Assembly (NCBI RefSeq): GCF_902806995.1
Contig: NZ_LR777654.1
Location: forward strand, 1,116,001 to 1,180,000
From: Chlamydiifrater volucris
Lineage (GTDB): Bacteria > Chlamydiota > Chlamydiia > Chlamydiales > Chlamydiaceae
Direction of reading: 5' to 3'
Length of the DNA stretch: 64,000 nucleotides
This document shows, piece by piece, positions 18,221-26,790 of this stretch; within the stretch, counting starts at the first letter, position 1; each line of letters begins with the position of its first letter. Under the pieces are notes generated by a model. That model saw nothing but the letters and a program-made list of their open reading frames with translations, had not been told where the DNA came from and ran no database searches. Position numbers and translations under genes: made by a program.

Positions 18221-18910
18221 GTGAATGTCGTCTTAGACTTCGATAAGCTGGATTATTCTTGGCAAGAGAGGCTGGAGGTCGTCCGTGGTTCTCCAACAGT
18301 TAGGAGATTAGATGATTTTCTTGCTTCGGAATATGAAAATCGGCAGGTTTTCCCGAAACGGGAGGATATCTTTAGCGCTTTGTCTTTAACACCTTTTGAT
18401 AAAGTCCAGGTTGTTATTCTAGGACAGGATCCTTATCACGGGGAGGGGCAGGCGCATGGGCTTTCGTTCAGTGTCCCGGATGGGGTTCCACTACCTGCAT
18501 CTTTGGTCAATATATTCCGTGAGCTAGAGGCGGATATAGGTGTTGTGAATACCAAAGGTTGCCTGCAATCGTGGGCTACTCAGGGTGTCTTGTTGTTAAA
18601 TTCTGTTCTTACAGTAAGGAAAGGATTACCTCGGTCTCATGCAGGTAAGGGATGGGAGGTCGTAACGGATGCTATCATTTCTGAGTTAGTGAACAGAGAA
18701 GACAGATTAATTTTCGTCTTGTGGGGGAGTGATGCTAGGAAAAAATGTAACATTTTGTTCCAAGCTCCACAACGTCATGCGATCTTGTGTGCTCCTCATC
18801 CTTCGCCGCTTTCCGCTTATCGAGGATTTTTTGGTTCTTCTCCCTTTTCAAAAATTAACTATCTGCTTAGAAAGCAAAATAAACCAATGATTAATTGGAA
18901 GCTTCCATGA
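18221..18910 (+). CDS. ung: Uracil-DNA glycosylase
   Basis: 229 residues, family 1 UDG, removing uracil from DNA. Catalytic motif [17 protein letters not shown] with the water-activating Asp near residue 70, uracil pocket LLLNSVLTV, and the minor-groove loop [13 protein letters not shown]. The start is GTG, the only good start ahead of the conserved core. It overlaps the following small gene by four bases (ATGA). Confidence 0.97.
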   Translation: MNVVLDFDKLDYSWQERLEVVRGSPTVRRLDDFLASEYENRQVFPKREDIFSALSLTPFDKVQVVILGQDPYHGEGQAHGLSFSVPDGVPLPASLVNIFRELEADIGVVNTKGCLQSWATQGVLLLNSVLTVRKGLPRSHAGKGWEVVTDAIISELVNREDRLIFVLWGSDARKKCNILFQAPQRHAILCAPHPSPLSAYRGFFGSSPFSKINYLLRKQNKPMINWKLP

Positions 18911-19143
18911 GCGAAAACATCTGTTTGATTAAACTAGGGCAAATAAAGAAGGTAGTCTCTCGCCCTGCGGCTAGCTTAGAAATGACCGCTCTAGCTGAAG
19001 GGGTTAGGAAGAGCGAAGGAGTGGCCTCTTCAGAGAAAATACAAAATGACTTCGTAAGGGTAGAGAACATTCTTTCCGAAATGAGGGATCTTCGCCTAGA
19101 GGTTGAGCAGTCTTTGCAAAAAAGCTTACTCCCTCAGTGTTAA
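18907..19143 (+). CDS. Small conserved hypothetical (CT606.1-like)
   Basis: About 78 residues from the ATG at 18907, which overlaps the ung stop as ATGA and is preferred over the in-frame ATG at 18895. The C-terminal half (residues about 42-72) is a charged heptad-like helix, so a short coiled coil is likely. The position matches the small gene between ung and the HAM1 gene in C. trachomatis. Its end overlaps the convergent HAM1 gene by 18 bases. No function can be assigned. Confidence 0.7.
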   Translation: MSENICLIKLGQIKKVVSRPAASLEMTALAEGVRKSEGVASSEKIQNDFVRVENILSEMRDLRLEVEQSLQKSLLPQC

Positions 19144-19746
19144 AGTTTCTTGCGAGAGAGTAGACAAAACTTCAGATAGCTTTTTCAGAGCTTTCGCCCT
19201 GTGAGAGACCCTATTCTTCAAGTCTTCTGTTAATTCCGCGAAAGTTAGATTGTAATCGTACTTGAAAAATAAAGGGTCGTAACCAAATCCACCGGAACCC
19301 CTCTCCGCATCGGCAATATACCCTTCACAACAACCTTGAGCTTTATGCACCTCCCCCGTTGGAGAATACAAAACCACGCTACACTCGAAATATGCAGACC
19401 GAGCGACAGGCCCAGAAAGATGAGTCATTTGACGAAGTAATTTTTGCCGATTATCTTTATCAGAAGAATTGGGCCCAGCAAAATCACTGGAATTCTTTCC
19501 TGGCAAACCATCCAAAGCAGGAACAATTAAGAACGACGTCTCTGCTATGGCCCACATCCTTAGCGTCGAAGAGGCTTGTTGTGCTTTTTTAAAGGCAACT
19601 TCTTCAGGAATATCCCCTTTCACAGGCTCTAGTCGGTAGGAAGGAAAATCCAGCAAAGAAAAAACGTCAAAGTCACCCACACTCTTTAGGAAGGCTTTTG
19701 TGGCGCGAATCTTGTAACCGTTAGTACTGACAATAACAATATCCAT
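19126..19746 (-). CDS. HAM1/RdgB-type nucleoside triphosphate pyrophosphatase, altered active site
   Basis: 206 residues from the ATG at 19746 (MDIVIVSTNGYKIRATKAFL), chosen because it matches the conserved start of the family; the frame opens 25 codons earlier. Members hydrolyse dITP/XTP to keep deaminated purines out of DNA. Seen motifs: STNGYKIRATK (substrate loop), LDGLPGKNSSDFAG, GSGGFGYDPLFF and the C-terminal SHRAKALKKL. The usual IADDSGL-type acidic motif reads IAETSFL, so the Asp thought to act as base is missing. Activity may be reduced or changed. Matches CT606. Confidence 0.85.
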   Translation of the reverse strand: MDIVIVSTNGYKIRATKAFLKSVGDFDVFSLLDFPSYRLEPVKGDIPEEVAFKKAQQASSTLRMWAIAETSFLIVPALDGLPGKNSSDFAGPNSSDKDNRQKLLRQMTHLSGPVARSAYFECSVVLYSPTGEVHKAQGCCEGYIADAERGSGGFGYDPLFFKYDYNLTFAELTEDLKNRVSHRAKALKKLSEVLSTLSQETLTLRE

Positions 19747-19904
19747 GAGGGCACCTTCAGAAAGAGATAACAAGCGCTCCAAGACGGCCGGAGAGGAGCG
19801 TCCCTGTCCTGAGGATATCATCAGTAAGATTAAAGAACAACCATCCAGAAATGCTTTTCAAGGCTTATTTTGCTTTAAAACTTTTTCACAGCTAGTATGG
19901 GCCT

Positions 19905-21143
19905 ATGAGGAAGTTTTGTTTTGTCATAGTACTAGTTTACTCAAATATCCTATTTCCGCTGTTTTCCTCAGTGGTTGAGGTGGGCTTAGATCGTGTTTTC
20001 TCCGAGGATAAGTATCGAAAGATGCTTCAGGGGAAAAGAATCGGTTTGATCTCTCATCATGCAGCAATTAATCGGGAACGCAAGGACGCTCTCAAAGTAT
20101 TTGAAGAGCAGGGAACATGTACTGTTAAAGTGCTAATGTCTCCAGAGCACGGTTTTTATGGAGCTTTTTTTGCTGAAACACTTGGGAAAGATCAGAGCGA
20201 GACAATAAAAAAATACAAACATATCTCTCTGTATGGAAAGTCGGAAATTCCTTCTTCCATTGTGGACTTATGTGATGTTTTGGTTTTTGATGTCCAAGAC
20301 ATCGGAGTGCGCTCATATTCTTTTATTCAGGTGCTTCTTAAGGCTGTACGAGCTTCTGAGAAGTATAAAATCCCATTGATAATTTTAGATAGACCAAACC
20401 CTTTAGGGGGTAACCTTGTTGATGGGCCTTTACCGACAAAAGGATTTGTTCCTGACGTTCCTTATTGCCATGGAATGACCTCTGGCGAATTAGCAAAATT
20501 TTTTCAATCGAAGTATTCTCCAGAAAGTAACGTAATAGTCGTCCCCATGGTGGGATGGCATCGATCAATGACTTTTCGTGATACTGGACTATTGTGGATT
20601 CCAACCAGCCCGCAAATTCCGGAAGATCGATCACCATTTTTTTATGCAACAACAGGTATTTTGGGACATTTATCTCTAACAAGTATAGGTGTAGGTTACA
20701 CCTTGCCCTTTCAAGTGGTAGGTGCTCCTTGGATAGAAGAAGAAGTTTTTGCTAAGACATTAAATTCCCAGAATCTTCCAGGAGTATTTTTTTTCCCCTA
20801 CCAGTATGAACCTTTTTTTGGAAAATTTAAAATGGAACTCTGCAAAGGAATTTTTCTAGTAATTACTGATTCAGAGAAGTTTCTGCCTTTGGAAACACAG
20901 TTTACCATACTAGGTGTCTTGAAAAGACTTTATCCAAAAAAATTTGTCGAAGCTATAGAAATTTTTAATCAGATTCCTTACCGAAAGACAGCTTTATCGA
21001 ACCTTTTGGGAAGGGAGGATGTTTTCGAAATTTTGGAAAGGGAGACCTATATAATGTGGCCTTTGAGAAAGTTAAGTGCTTCAGGGAAAAAGCAATTTTT
21101 AGTTATGCGAGAACCATTTTTGCTTCCTGAATATGTAAATTAG
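19905..21143 (+). CDS. DUF1343 (NamZ-like) exported protein
   Basis: 412 residues with an N-terminal hydrophobic signal segment (about 4-22). Family features: GKRIGLISHHAAINRE, MSPEHGFYGAF, LVFDVQDIGVRSYSFI and ILDRPNPLGG. The DUF1343 family includes NamZ, an exo-beta-N-acetylmuramidase acting on peptidoglycan fragments; that this member does so is inference. Matches CT605 (yzbB). It is divergent from the HAM1 gene. Its stop codon overlaps the CIRCE-like palindrome that precedes groEL2. Confidence 0.88.
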   Translation: MRKFCFVIVLVYSNILFPLFSSVVEVGLDRVFSEDKYRKMLQGKRIGLISHHAAINRERKDALKVFEEQGTCTVKVLMSPEHGFYGAFFAETLGKDQSETIKKYKHISLYGKSEIPSSIVDLCDVLVFDVQDIGVRSYSFIQVLLKAVRASEKYKIPLIILDRPNPLGGNLVDGPLPTKGFVPDVPYCHGMTSGELAKFFQSKYSPESNVIVVPMVGWHRSMTFRDTGLLWIPTSPQIPEDRSPFFYATTGILGHLSLTSIGVGYTLPFQVVGAPWIEEEVFAKTLNSQNLPGVFFFPYQYEPFFGKFKMELCKGIFLVITDSEKFLPLETQFTILGVLKRLYPKKFVEAIEIFNQIPYRKTALSNLLGREDVFEILERETYIMWPLRKLSASGKKQFLVMREPFLLPEYVN

Positions 21144-21166
21144 CATTAACCCTAACAAGGTGCTAA
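21140..21166 (+). promoter_or_regulatory. Degenerate CIRCE-like HrcA operator
   Basis: Left arm TTAGCATTA (21140-21148), nine-base spacer, right arm AGGTGCTAA (21158-21166). Each arm matches seven of nine positions of the CIRCE consensus (TTAGCACTC-N9-GAGTGCTAA), with exact spacing. It lies 17 bases before the -35 of a good promoter. Whether HrcA binds it is unknown. Confidence 0.5.
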
Positions 21167-21183
21167 AAGTCGGTCTGAATCGT

Positions 21184-21212
21184 TTGACAGGAATGTTTTT
21201 TGTTTTTAAGAT
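21184..21212 (+). promoter_or_regulatory. Major-sigma promoter upstream of groEL2
   Basis: A consensus -35 TTGACA (21184-21189), a 17-base spacer and -10 TAAGAT (21207-21212) put initiation near 21219, about 126 bases before the groEL2 ATG. The leader contains a short AGGGC/GCCCT hairpin at 21233-21250. Confidence 0.65.
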
Positions 21213-21344
21213 GTCCGATTTTGTTGCTTTTTAGGGCTCAGAATGGCCCTAGCGCTAGTTAGTGAATCATCTCTGGGGAAAGAGGAGTCTTGCTAATGTA
21301 GTGTTGAGTTTCTTTTCGAGGAATTGAGTAGTAGGGAATTATCA

Positions 21345-22985
21345 ATGACTAAGGTTTTTAATGATCGATTTGAAGGATTGAAAGCTATTTCCAAGGGTGT
21401 GTTTGCTTTAGCTAAGGCAGTGTCCGCTACTCTGGGACCCAAAGGGAGAAATGTTATTTTGAAGAAGCAATCTTCTGGTCCTGTTTCGACAAAAGATGGG
21501 GCTACAGTTACCAAAGAGGTGGAACTGGAAGATCCTTTTGAGAATATGGGAGTCAAGTTAATTCGAGAGGCTTCGATCAAGACTGCCGAGGAAGTAGGAG
21601 ATGGTTCTTCAACTTCTGTTGTTCTTGCGGCTAAAATTTTTCAGGAGGGTATGAAGGGAGTGGCTTCAGGAATGGATGTTAGGAAAATAGTTCAGGGAAT
21701 ATCTCTAGGCGCTAGAAAATTGGATGAAGCTTTGAAAGAGATGGCTACGCCTGTAAAGAGAGATGAAGAGATATTGCAGATAGCTACGGTGTCTGCTAGT
21801 AATGATGCTGCTATCGGAGGCATAATTGCTGAGGCCATGAAAAAAGTCGGCAATGATGGTATGATTACGATTGCCGAAGGTAAAGGTGTGGATACAGTTC
21901 TGGAAGTCGTAGAAGGTATGAGCTTTGATCAAGGATACGCTTCTCCCTACTTCGTGACATCACCGGAAACTATGACTGTAGAACTAGAATATGCGTACGT
22001 GGGGATTTTAGATTACAAGTTGTCTTCGGTCAGCAAGCCTCTAATTTCTTTTTTAGAAAAAGTAGTTGCAGAAAACAAGGCTCCCCTTGTTTTAATTGCT
22101 GAAGACTTTGATGATCAAGTGTTAACTACTTTAGTAGTAAATAAACTAAAGGGAGGGTTTCCCGTCTGCGCTGTCAAAGCTCCAAGTTTTGGAGATCGAA
22201 GAAAAGCTATCCTTTCAGATATAGCGCTGTTGTCTGGAGCTACTGTTGTTTCTAATGAGGTGGGATTGTCTCTGGAAAGTGTAGGAACAGAAGTTCTTGG
22301 CAAGGTGAAGAAGATTTCTGTGGCTAAAGATAAAACAGTAATTATCGGTGGGTTTGGATCTTCTGAACTTGTTGAGGAGAGAGTGCGTCTGTTGAGAGGG
22401 GAAATAAAGGCTTGCGAATCCGGTTATGAGAAAACGTTCCTGGAAGAACGCTTGGCAAAACTAAGCGGAGGAGTCGCTGTGATAAAGTTGGGAGCTGTTA
22501 CTGAAGCCGAGTTAAAAGAGAAGAAATATCGCGTGGAAGACGCTTTGTATGCGACCAAGGCCGCTGTCTCTGAAGGTATAGTGCCTGGTGGGGGAGTAGC
22601 TCTGGCAAAATGTTCTCTTGTGCTGGAAAATATGCAGGGCAAGGATTCTGATGAAAATTTTGGTTTGGCTGCGGTTCACAAAGCCTCCAGGACTCCTTTA
22701 CTGACAATAGCTTCTAACTGTGGCCGAGAAGGAGAAGTTATTCTAGAGCAAGTATTGAACCAAAAAGACAAAAATTTTGGGTATAATGGACTAACAGATT
22801 CCATTGAAGATTTGGTAACTTCTGGGGTTCTAGATCCTGTTTTGGTGACCCGTTCAGCGTTAAAAAATGCTGTTTCTATGGCATCGATGTTGTTGTCAAG
22901 CGCATATTTTATTGCGGATAAACCTTCAAAGAAAAAGTCATCAGGTTCAGATTTTTCGGGAAGCGATGGATTTCCAGGGATGTAA
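21345..22985 (+). CDS. groEL2: Chaperonin GroEL paralogue (GroEL2)
   Basis: 546 residues from the ATG at 21345, preceded by AGTAGGGA; a TTG at 21324 opens the frame seven codons earlier. Equatorial-domain ATP motifs are kept: ATLGPKGRNV, STKDGATVTKE, VGDGSSTSVVLAA, and RVEDALYATKAAVSEG carrying the ATPase Asp. No groES is adjacent and the Gly-Gly-Met tail is reduced to FPGM. This is the Hsp60 paralogue located before ahpC in chlamydiae (CT604), not the main groES-groEL operon; in Chlamydia such paralogues are thought to have divergent roles. Confidence 0.92.
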   Translation: MTKVFNDRFEGLKAISKGVFALAKAVSATLGPKGRNVILKKQSSGPVSTKDGATVTKEVELEDPFENMGVKLIREASIKTAEEVGDGSSTSVVLAAKIFQEGMKGVASGMDVRKIVQGISLGARKLDEALKEMATPVKRDEEILQIATVSASNDAAIGGIIAEAMKKVGNDGMITIAEGKGVDTVLEVVEGMSFDQGYASPYFVTSPETMTVELEYAYVGILDYKLSSVSKPLISFLEKVVAENKAPLVLIAEDFDDQVLTTLVVNKLKGGFPVCAVKAPSFGDRRKAILSDIALLSGATVVSNEVGLSLESVGTEVLGKVKKISVAKDKTVIIGGFGSSELVEERVRLLRGEIKACESGYEKTFLEERLAKLSGGVAVIKLGAVTEAELKEKKYRVEDALYATKAAVSEGIVPGGGVALAKCSLVLENMQGKDSDENFGLAAVHKASRTPLLTIASNCGREGEVILEQVLNQKDKNFGYNGLTDSIEDLVTSGVLDPVLVTRSALKNAVSMASMLLSSAYFIADKPSKKKSSGSDFSGSDGFPGM

Positions 22986-23096
22986 TCAGTCAGATTGTTG
23001 ATCATGTTGATTATTAGAGAGTTGTTTTATTCAGGCCTGTTTGAAACAACTTGATCATTTTTCGATTTCTTGGTTACACTGCTCTGTGCAAAACGT

Positions 23097-23170
23097 GCAC
23101 TGGTAGCTCAGTTGGATAGAGTACCTGGCTACGAACCAGGCGGTCAGAGGTTCGAATCCTCTCCAGTGCG
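23097..23170 (+). tRNA. tRNA-Arg (anticodon ACG)
   Basis: A cloverleaf can be drawn: acceptor GCACTGG/CCAGTGC, D arm GCTC...GAGT, anticodon stem CCTGG/CCAGG with loop CTACGAA (anticodon ACG, decoding CGN Arg), T arm AGAGG-TTCGAAT-CCTCT. Discriminator base G; CCA is not encoded. It lies between groEL2 and ahpC, 19 bases before the ahpC start. Confidence 0.97.
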
Positions 23171-23189
23171 TAAATATAGGAGGTATAGA

Positions 23190-23777
23190 ATGAGGTCTTT
23201 AGTAGGAAGCCAAGCCCCTTCTTTTGTTGCTAGGGCTGTTGTTGATGGAGAAGTGGAGACTATATCTCTAGAGTCCTATAGAGGGAGGAATGTCGTCCTT
23301 TTCTTTTACCCTAAAGATTTTACTTTTGTTTGTCCGACAGAGTTACATGCTTTTCAAGATGCTTTATCTGATTTTGAAAAAAGAGATGCCATTGTTTTAG
23401 GATGTTCTGTTGACGACGAAGAAACACATAAACGCTGGTTAGACACTCCCAAAAAGGAGGGGGGCGTGGCCGGGATTTCTTATCCTTTGATATCTGATGT
23501 CAGTAGGGAAATTTCACAAAAATATGGAGTTTTGCATCCTGAGGAGAATTTGTCTTTTCGAGGACTTTTTCTAATAGATAAGATAGGGATAATTCGTCAT
23601 GCTGTTATTAATGACCTTCCCCTGGGTCGTTCTGTTGAAGAAGAACTTCGTGTTTTAGATGCTTTACTTTTCTTCGAAAGGAACGGAATGGTTTGCCCAG
23701 CAAATTGGAAGCAAGGTAGCAGAGCCATGGTTCCTAATGAGGAAGGACTTAAGGAGTATTTTAGTACCATCGATTAG
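23190..23777 (+). CDS. ahpC: Alkyl hydroperoxide reductase C / 2-Cys peroxiredoxin
   Basis: 195 residues. Reduces peroxides; the peroxidatic Cys48 is in FTFVCPTE and the resolving Cys is in GMVCPANW near residue 168. The ATG at 23190 has AGGAGG seven bases upstream. An open frame runs back through the tRNA gene, but those codons are not protein. No AhpF neighbour is seen, so a thioredoxin system is the likely reductant (inference). Its stop overlaps the convergent 125-residue gene by four bases. Confidence 0.97.
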   Translation: MRSLVGSQAPSFVARAVVDGEVETISLESYRGRNVVLFFYPKDFTFVCPTELHAFQDALSDFEKRDAIVLGCSVDDEETHKRWLDTPKKEGGVAGISYPLISDVSREISQKYGVLHPEENLSFRGLFLIDKIGIIRHAVINDLPLGRSVEEELRVLDALLFFERNGMVCPANWKQGSRAMVPNEEGLKEYFSTID

Positions 23778-24151
23778 AAGGTAAATAAATCGTAGAGGTC
23801 CTTTTCCGAAAATAAGAGTAGACTGTTGTATTTCCTACATGCTGAACACAGGGCCTCTATGATGTTGTTATCGCCGACCCCGGGTAGGGCTATGGCGATG
23901 ATGTTTTTTATGGAATTTTGAGTGTTAAGAAAGTGTATTCCGTAGAAATAATTTTCTATAGAGTATCCTTCTTCCTTTACTCGAAAGTAGACGACGCTGT
24001 AATTATACATCAGTGTCTTAATAGCCAAAGAGATCCCGCAACTATTGGAATGTCCCAGGTGGGTACAAAGATCCATGGGTGAGTGGCACAGATACGCAGC
24101 ATCAAAGCAGCCCTTTTCTGCTTCGCCAAACAACGCTACAGTTGGTCGCAT
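23774..24151 (-). CDS. Conserved hypothetical (CT602-like)
   Basis: 125 residues, no signal peptide or membrane segment, eight Cys and many aromatic residues. I do not recognise a family. A hydrophobic strand (NIIAIALPGVG, residues 83-93) followed by an acidic helix suggests a compact alpha/beta fold. The position between ahpC and the LysM gene matches CT602. The gene is separated from the Tol-Pal operon by about 90 AT-rich bases. Confidence 0.7.
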   Translation of the reverse strand: MRPTVALFGEAEKGCFDAAYLCHSPMDLCTHLGHSNSCGISLAIKTLMYNYSVVYFRVKEEGYSIENYFYGIHFLNTQNSIKNIIAIALPGVGDNNIIEALCSACRKYNSLLLFSEKDLYDLFTF

Positions 24152-24242
24152 TTTGGAATTTAGTTGGTGATTTTCCCTTGATTTTGGATCTTACAAGAGC
24201 GTTTTATTATTAGCCATCGAATAATAGTTTATTGTAGAAAAG

Positions 24243-24869
24243 TTATTTGTCTTTTTTTTCTGAAGTTAAACAAAGTCTTTGACCAGCATAGATATCATCG
24301 GAATTAAGTTTATTAATTTTTTTTAACTCTTTAGGGGAAATTTGAAATTTTTTAGATATGGTCCAAAGACTATCACCCTTTTGAACCGTATAAAACCTTT
24401 TAGAACTTTCGCAAATAATCTCGGGATACTCTCCAGGCGTTGAGCCATCTATCAGCGAGGCCAAGGAGCGTCGGAGGAGTTTCATGTCTTTCAGTAAAAG
24501 CTCATGATTATCTCCCAAGGCCTTAAGCTTGTCGTATAGACAGGTCTGAGTCTCTTTTAGAGAGGAAGCTAAAGCTGTTACAGTTGCTTTTAGTTTCTTT
24601 TGTTCCGCCTCTAGACAAGTAATTTTAGGCTGCAAAGAATTTTTGTCTTTTAGCAATGATGAAGAAATTTTTGCCTCTAAATCGTCCAAACGATCTGAAA
24701 GCAGAGAGAGCTCTGCCTCATGGTGCGAAAACTTAAGCTCCAACTCTTCCAGTTCAGCTTCTAGCAACTGAGAGATAGGGACTTTCTTAGATTCTTTAGC
24801 TGCAACGATTTCTAAAGATCCTGTTAAAATACAAATTATGGCAACTCTTAAGAATTTTTTAGCCCGCAT
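24243..24869 (-). CDS. Exported coiled-coil LysM protein at the end of the tol-pal operon
   Basis: 208 residues from the ATG at 24869, chosen because it gives a compact signal peptide (MRAKKFLRVAIICILTGSLE). A long coiled coil follows (about 35-125, ELEELELKFSHHEAELSLLS type), then a LysM domain at the C-terminus (FYTVQKGDSLWTISKKFQIS...IYAGQRLCL), a peptidoglycan-binding fold. It overlaps pal by eleven bases and occupies the place of cpoB/ybgF in other tol operons. Corresponds to CT601. Likely links the Tol-Pal complex to the cell wall (inference). Confidence 0.85.
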   Translation of the reverse strand: MRAKKFLRVAIICILTGSLEIVAAKESKKVPISQLLEAELEELELKFSHHEAELSLLSDRLDDLEAKISSSLLKDKNSLQPKITCLEAEQKKLKATVTALASSLKETQTCLYDKLKALGDNHELLLKDMKLLRRSLASLIDGSTPGEYPEIICESSKRFYTVQKGDSLWTISKKFQISPKELKKINKLNSDDIYAGQRLCLTSEKKDK

Positions 24870-25434
24870 GAATCTTGAACTCCGTGCGACGATTTTGTTG
24901 CCAGGCAAGCTCATTATGTCCGGGATGAACGGGATGTTCTTTTCCGTAAGAGACAGTTAAAAGACGATTGGAGGATATCCCTTGTTTGATAAGATATTCT
25001 TTCACTGAATTAGCTCTTCGAGATCCCAATGATAAATTGTAAGCCGCCGCACCGCGCTCATCGGTGTGCCCCTCTATAAACAAGGTAGTCTTTGAGTTTT
25101 TCTTTAAGTATTGAACCAAACTTTGCAGGATAGCTAAGTTATTCTCCCCCTTTATAGTGTAACTATCTGTAGCAAAGGTAATGTTTCTGAAAGAGTTGGT
25201 AGCTTTAGGGGCTTGTTTATAAAGTTGTTCCTCTTTGACATCGTAATCACCAACTTTGCCTTGGGCAAGATCCTCTTCCTCGTAAAAAGGAACAAAAGCA
25301 AATTGAGAACGATGCCCCTTTCGTGGAATCCCATGGCATCCCCCACAACAATTGTCCTGCCACGCAGGCATGCCGCAAGAGGATAGAAGAAGACTGGTAA
25401 CTAGTAGGCTAAAGAATAGGTGGTATATTTTCAT
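24859..25434 (-). CDS. pal: Peptidoglycan-associated lipoprotein Pal
   Basis: 191 residues. Lipobox LLSSC at residues 16-20 directs lipidation. The C-terminal OmpA-like domain (about 80-190) carries FIEGHTDERGAAAYNLSLGSRRANSVKEYL cut here into its parts: the HTDERG peptidoglycan-binding loop and the NLSLGSRRA helix. Outer-membrane partner of TolB. Its start overlaps the tolB stop by four bases. Confidence 0.96.
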   Translation of the reverse strand: MKIYHLFFSLLVTSLLLSSCGMPAWQDNCCGGCHGIPRKGHRSQFAFVPFYEEEDLAQGKVGDYDVKEEQLYKQAPKATNSFRNITFATDSYTIKGENNLAILQSLVQYLKKNSKTTLFIEGHTDERGAAAYNLSLGSRRANSVKEYLIKQGISSNRLLTVSYGKEHPVHPGHNELAWQQNRRTEFKIHAG

Positions 25435-26759
25435 AATAATCTCTTTGGTTGACTCGCAAAGGCTCCCCAGGAGGGAAAGCGTTTTTCTCCTGGTCCTGAA
25501 GTAATTTTAGTTATTTTTTTAGTAAAAACGCTAAGCAAATAAATATCTGACTTATCCGAAGATCCGGAACTAAACACCAAGTGACGGTCATCTTTTGCCC
25601 ATGAAGGATTTTCTTTATTTTCTGGAGAAAAGGTTAGTTGCAAATCTTCTTTCGTCGTTAAATCGTGTACAAATATTTGGCGTGTACCCTTGACTACCGC
25701 ACAAAAAGCTACAAATTGTCCGTTATTAGACCAAGTTGGGCAACTACAGTTGCGGTAGCGTTTGGTGAGTAGATAAGGAGTGCTCAATTCTGGCTCTATA
25801 GGCATAACATAAATTCTTGGAGAGCCGTCTTTATTTGAAACAAATAATATCTTGGTACCGTCAGGACTGAAAGTCGGATTGCCTTGTGTGCCGAAAGAAG
25901 CATTCAGCAAAGGAAAAGGTTTCCCAAGAGCACCGGAAGTTAAGGAAAATGGTTGTAAAAAGATATCTGGATTTCCATTGATGTCTGAAACAAAAACAAG
26001 CTTATTTTTGTGACAAGAAATATCTGGCATCAACTGGTTGCCCCTCAGAGATACTACACGTTGTCCCTGAGATTTATCGAAAGTATTGATAAAAATTTTG
26101 GGCACGCCTGTCTTATAAGAGACATATAAGTAGGGACAGGACTTTGAGGGAGAGCGAATAAATTTAGGGGTGACAGAAAGAGATTTCTCTTCTGTTTTTT
26201 GGGCTAAATTGGCTCCATCGTAATCGATAGTCCAAAGTTCTCCCTGTTTCAAGAGTTCTTCATTTTGTTGGCAAGTATTACTTAGGGTAAAGAGAATAAC
26301 TCCAGAACAAATGCCCGGAATCCCTGTGAGAGCTTCATGGACGGCATCAGCAACGAGATGAACCTTCTTTCGATCTTCTCCGAGGACTCCAGAAAGTAAC
26401 TGAGGAGGGAATGTGAAGTCTTCCTTCATTTTCCCAGAAAAAAAACAAGACACTGAAATTTCTGGGTAACGTATCCTCAATAAGACCTTCAAGGATGGAT
26501 CAGAAGCATTATTTTTGGAAGCAACAGGAGCTAACCGATCCCCCGCAGCAAGATCTCTTTTAAAAATTTCAAACAACTGTTCTGAATAATTACGCTTATT
26601 ATCAGCCTGTGTTTGGGAAACAGAAAAATCTAAAACTACATTTACAGGAACGGAACGAGCCTCTGTTCTTACCGAAACCTCTAACTCTTTAGCAAGAGAG
26701 GAGGAAAAAGGAAGAAGCTGCAGCAAACAGGTGACTATGAAGGACAAAAAACTTCTCAT
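25431..26759 (-). CDS. tolB: Tol-Pal system protein TolB
   Basis: 442 residues from the ATG at 26759; a GTG two codons earlier is the other choice. Signal peptide at residues 1-23, an N-terminal alpha/beta domain, then a beta-propeller of TolB repeats (for example PDISCHKNKLVFVSDINGNP, FSPDGTKILFVSNKDGSPRI, WSNNGQFVAF, WAKDDRHLVFSS). Periplasmic protein that binds Pal and TolA. Operon order exbB-exbD-tolA-like-tolB-pal is intact. Confidence 0.94.
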   Translation of the reverse strand: MRSFLSFIVTCLLQLLPFSSSLAKELEVSVRTEARSVPVNVVLDFSVSQTQADNKRNYSEQLFEIFKRDLAAGDRLAPVASKNNASDPSLKVLLRIRYPEISVSCFFSGKMKEDFTFPPQLLSGVLGEDRKKVHLVADAVHEALTGIPGICSGVILFTLSNTCQQNEELLKQGELWTIDYDGANLAQKTEEKSLSVTPKFIRSPSKSCPYLYVSYKTGVPKIFINTFDKSQGQRVVSLRGNQLMPDISCHKNKLVFVSDINGNPDIFLQPFSLTSGALGKPFPLLNASFGTQGNPTFSPDGTKILFVSNKDGSPRIYVMPIEPELSTPYLLTKRYRNCSCPTWSNNGQFVAFCAVVKGTRQIFVHDLTTKEDLQLTFSPENKENPSWAKDDRHLVFSSGSSDKSDIYLLSVFTKKITKITSGPGEKRFPSWGAFASQPKRLL

Positions 26760-26790
26760 ACACACTGGATAGCAAAAAGTCCCAGAATAA

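Noticed and set aside
23070..23189. N-terminal extension of AhpC
   Set aside because: The region is a complete tRNA-Arg gene; the true ATG at 23190 has a strong ribosome site.
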